From: Xanthobacteraceae bacterium
GTDB taxonomy: Bacteria; Pseudomonadota; Alphaproteobacteria; Rhizobiales; Xanthobacteraceae
Length of the DNA: 6,334 nt
Assembly (NCBI GenBank): GCA_030043175.1
Contig: JASHYD010000717.1
Coordinates: forward strand, 1-6,334
Direction of reading: 5' to 3'
The notes under the pieces were generated by a model. The model was not told the DNA's origin. It was given only the letters and a program-made list of their open reading frames with translations, and did no database searches. This document shows positions 5,481 to 6,334 of this stretch, piece after piece. Positions within the stretch are counted from its first letter, which is position 1. Every line of letters begins with the position of its first letter. The position numbers and the translations under genes were made by a program.

Positions 5481-5786
5481 ATGAAATCATCTTCCTCGTG
5501 TCGCGGAATCGGCAGCGAAGCTTTCGGCGTCCTTGTCGCGGCAGGCCTCGGTTCCAGCTTCTTGTCGATCACGGCGTCTGCCCAGCCGGCTGCCACGGCT
5601 CCCTCGTCCCTTTCAGCCGTCAAGCCGCACTTGCTGAGTCCGGAGGAACGGCAGAAGCGGGAGGAATGGCAAAGGTCTATATCGCGGATTCCAGCGCCGA
5701 AGAAGGGATGCTTCAACTCCTCCTACCCGAGCCTAGAATGGCATGAAGTGCCGTGCGGGCCGCCGCCCGTTCGTCGATACCCATGA
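5481..5786 (+). CDS. Short exported hypothetical protein, apparently truncated
   Basis: The ATG at 5481 follows AGGA (5472-5475) by 5 nt; a GTG at 5457 would add eight polar residues before the signal and is less likely. The protein opens MKSSSSCRGIGSEAFGVLVA AGLGSSFLSITASA, a signal peptide with predicted cleavage after ASA, then QPAATAPSSLSAVKP. A charged stretch LLSPEERQKREEWQRSISRI follows, then PAPKKGCFNSSYPSLEWHEV PCGPPPVRRYP and the stop. The block 'APKKGCF..SYPS..W.EVPC..pP.RPYP' is one I recall from the N-terminal part of longer exported hypothetical proteins, which continue well beyond the 'YP'. The 101-aa frame here ends exactly there, a few bases before an IS630 transposase fragment begins. 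It is therefore probably the N-terminal remnant of a larger protein cut by a mobile element. The two cysteines could form a disulfide in the periplasm. Confidence 0.6.
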   Translation: MKSSSSCRGIGSEAFGVLVAAGLGSSFLSITASAQPAATAPSSLSAVKPHLLSPEERQKREEWQRSISRIPAPKKGCFNSSYPSLEWHEVPCGPPPVRRYP

Positions 5787-5800
5787 GGAGCACACTTGCG

Positions 5801-6052
5801 GTGGATGTTGAGATTATCCTGGACGACGACGATGGTCTTGGCGTCGGCAAAATGGATGTCGGCCAAGTCCTTCAGGACCTGGGCATAGTCGGCCGCGGTA
5901 GGGCGATCGGTAACTTTGACGTGGCGCCAGCCTTCGAGCGGCGCGAACAACATGAAAAGATTGGCAGTGCCATTGCGTTCGTACTCGTAATCATGACGGG
6001 CCGGACGGCCCGGTTTCATCGGCACGGGAATGCAGGTCTCAGCAATAAGTTT
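5801..6052 (-). pseudogene. IS630-family transposase, central catalytic fragment
   Basis: The minus-strand frame reads KLIAETCIPVPMKPGRPARH DYEYERNGTANLF, MLFAPLEGWRHVKVTDRPTA, ADYAQVLKDLADIHFADAKT and IVVVQDNLNIH. This is the middle of the DDE domain of rhizobial-type IS630 transposases. The aspartate in VVVQDNLN (codon 5818-5816) is the second catalytic residue. Homology stops abruptly at both ends: the expected continuation toward the final catalytic glutamate is missing to the left, where the truncated exported-protein gene lies. To the right the expected first catalytic motif is replaced by SPLSLT. It belongs to a different subgroup from the transposase at the left edge of the window and cannot be active. 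Confidence 0.85.
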
Positions 6053-6055
6053 TGT

Positions 6056-6206
6056 GAGGCTGAGCGGCGAGGAACAAGCTTCAAGCTCTCATTCGAAAAG
6101 GGAAAGGCCCGGCGAGCCGGTTGCTAGACTAAAGGCGCGGATCTTGCTCAAGGCCGATGTCTCCGAGGCCGATATCGAGGCGCTGGAGACCAACGCATCG
6201 AGGCTC
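6056..6206 (+). pseudogene. IS630-family transposase, N-terminal fragment with frameshifts and internal deletion
   Basis: Three successive plus-strand frames together give an IS630 N-terminus: EAER (6056-6067), KLQALIRKGKGPASRLL (6076-6126), and KARILLKADVSEADIEALET NAS (6132-6200). The order '…LIRKGKGPA.RL..ARILLKAD.SEA…EALETNAS' is that of the N-terminal helix-turn-helix region of rhizobial IS630 transposases. In intact proteins a segment of roughly 10-15 residues normally separates 'SEA' from 'EALET', so a short internal deletion is also likely. The fragment runs in the opposite direction to the central fragment at 5801-6052 and is cut on the right by the IS5-family element. Confidence 0.7.
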
Positions 6207-6213
6207 TAAACTA

Positions 6214-6334
6214 GGGCCTGTCCTCAGTTGAGAAGGATGATAGCCGAGACCAGTTGGACGGCTGCGAGAAAATTTCGAGCAAGTTTGTCGTAGCGGGTCG
6301 CAATGGCCCGAAAGTGCTTAATTTTATTGAAGAA
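6214..6334 (-). mobile_element. IS5-family insertion sequence, one end only
   Basis: The putative terminal repeat begins GGGCCTGTCCTCAGTTGAGA at 6214, directly after TA (6212-6213), within a CTAG context used as target by several IS5-family subgroups. The element's transposase stop lies inside the terminal repeat region. The rest of the element is beyond the right edge. It inserted into, or lies against, the IS630 N-terminal fragment, making it the youngest layer here. The exact boundary is inferred, since the other end is not visible. Confidence 0.65.
6224..6334 (-). CDS. IS5-family transposase, C-terminal 36 residues
   Basis: The minus strand from the right edge reads FFNKIKHFRAIATRYDKLAR NFLAAVQLVSAIILLN and stops at 6224-6226. 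'F.NK.K.FR.iATRYDK.A.NFLAA..L…' is the characteristic C-terminus of IS5-family (DDE, IS4/IS5 superfamily) transposases. It includes the YREK-like region with the conserved R and K next to the final catalytic acid, which would lie just outside the window. The frame is clean as far as visible. The enzyme would move the element containing it, and many such IS5 copies make the protein by programmed frameshifting from two ORFs, which cannot be judged here. Confidence 0.85.
   Translation of the reverse strand, partial: FFNKIKHFRAIATRYDKLARNFLAAVQLVSAIILLN

Noticed and set aside
5753..6127. 124-codon plus-strand open frame
   Set aside because: Most of it is antisense to the IS630 central fragment. 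Only its last part falls in the frame of the IS630 N-terminal remnant.
1..6334. CRISPR arrays, tRNA or rRNA genes, riboswitches, toxin-antitoxin pairs
   Set aside because: No regularly spaced repeats, tRNA-like cloverleaf, rRNA segments or recognisable toxin-antitoxin gene pair could be found by eye.

Overview
The window looks like a degraded accessory island from an alphaproteobacterium, most likely Bradyrhizobium or a close relative. This rests on high GC and on recognised small-protein types typical of that group: the 'RRKGEI…[12 protein letters not shown]' family, a small 'AERRQAL…ITDAGREAL' winged-helix-like protein, a branched-chain amino acid type ABC substrate-binding protein and a DUF805 membrane protein. 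The genus is inferred from memory of these families, not from a search.

Left edge (1-960): the N-terminal two thirds of an IS630-family transposase on the minus strand, its C-terminus beyond the edge, with a hairpin-rich non-coding stretch behind its start. Next comes a 20-bp perfect inverted repeat (1008-1070), then the one clearly complete large gene, a 307-aa exported protein of unknown function (1250-2173, plus).

Middle (2340-4090): a cluster of tiny Bradyrhizobium-type genes and wrecks. Two homologous copies of one small protein family (2348-2614 and 3153-3446, minus) each carry a pair of compensating frameshifts, and a third copy is only an N-terminal stub (4061-4088). Between and around them lie a frameshifted small membrane protein (2761 onward, plus), a strong hairpin (3097-3133), an apparently intact 97-aa winged-helix-like protein (3460-3753, minus), and a 48-aa ORF (3903-4049, minus).

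Right part (4085-6334): the C-terminal stub of an ABC substrate-binding protein (minus), a frameshifted DUF805 gene (plus), and a short exported protein that appears cut off at 5786 (plus). Two IS630 transposase fragments then point away from each other, and the C-terminus of an IS5-family transposase, with a putative terminal repeat at 6214, runs off the right edge.

No pathway or operon of intact cooperating genes is visible, and I do not see a convincing new defence or metabolic system. The coherent story is layered insertion-sequence activity and gene decay. Single-base indels recur, several of them in homopolymer runs, so sequencing error should be excluded before true pseudogenisation is accepted.
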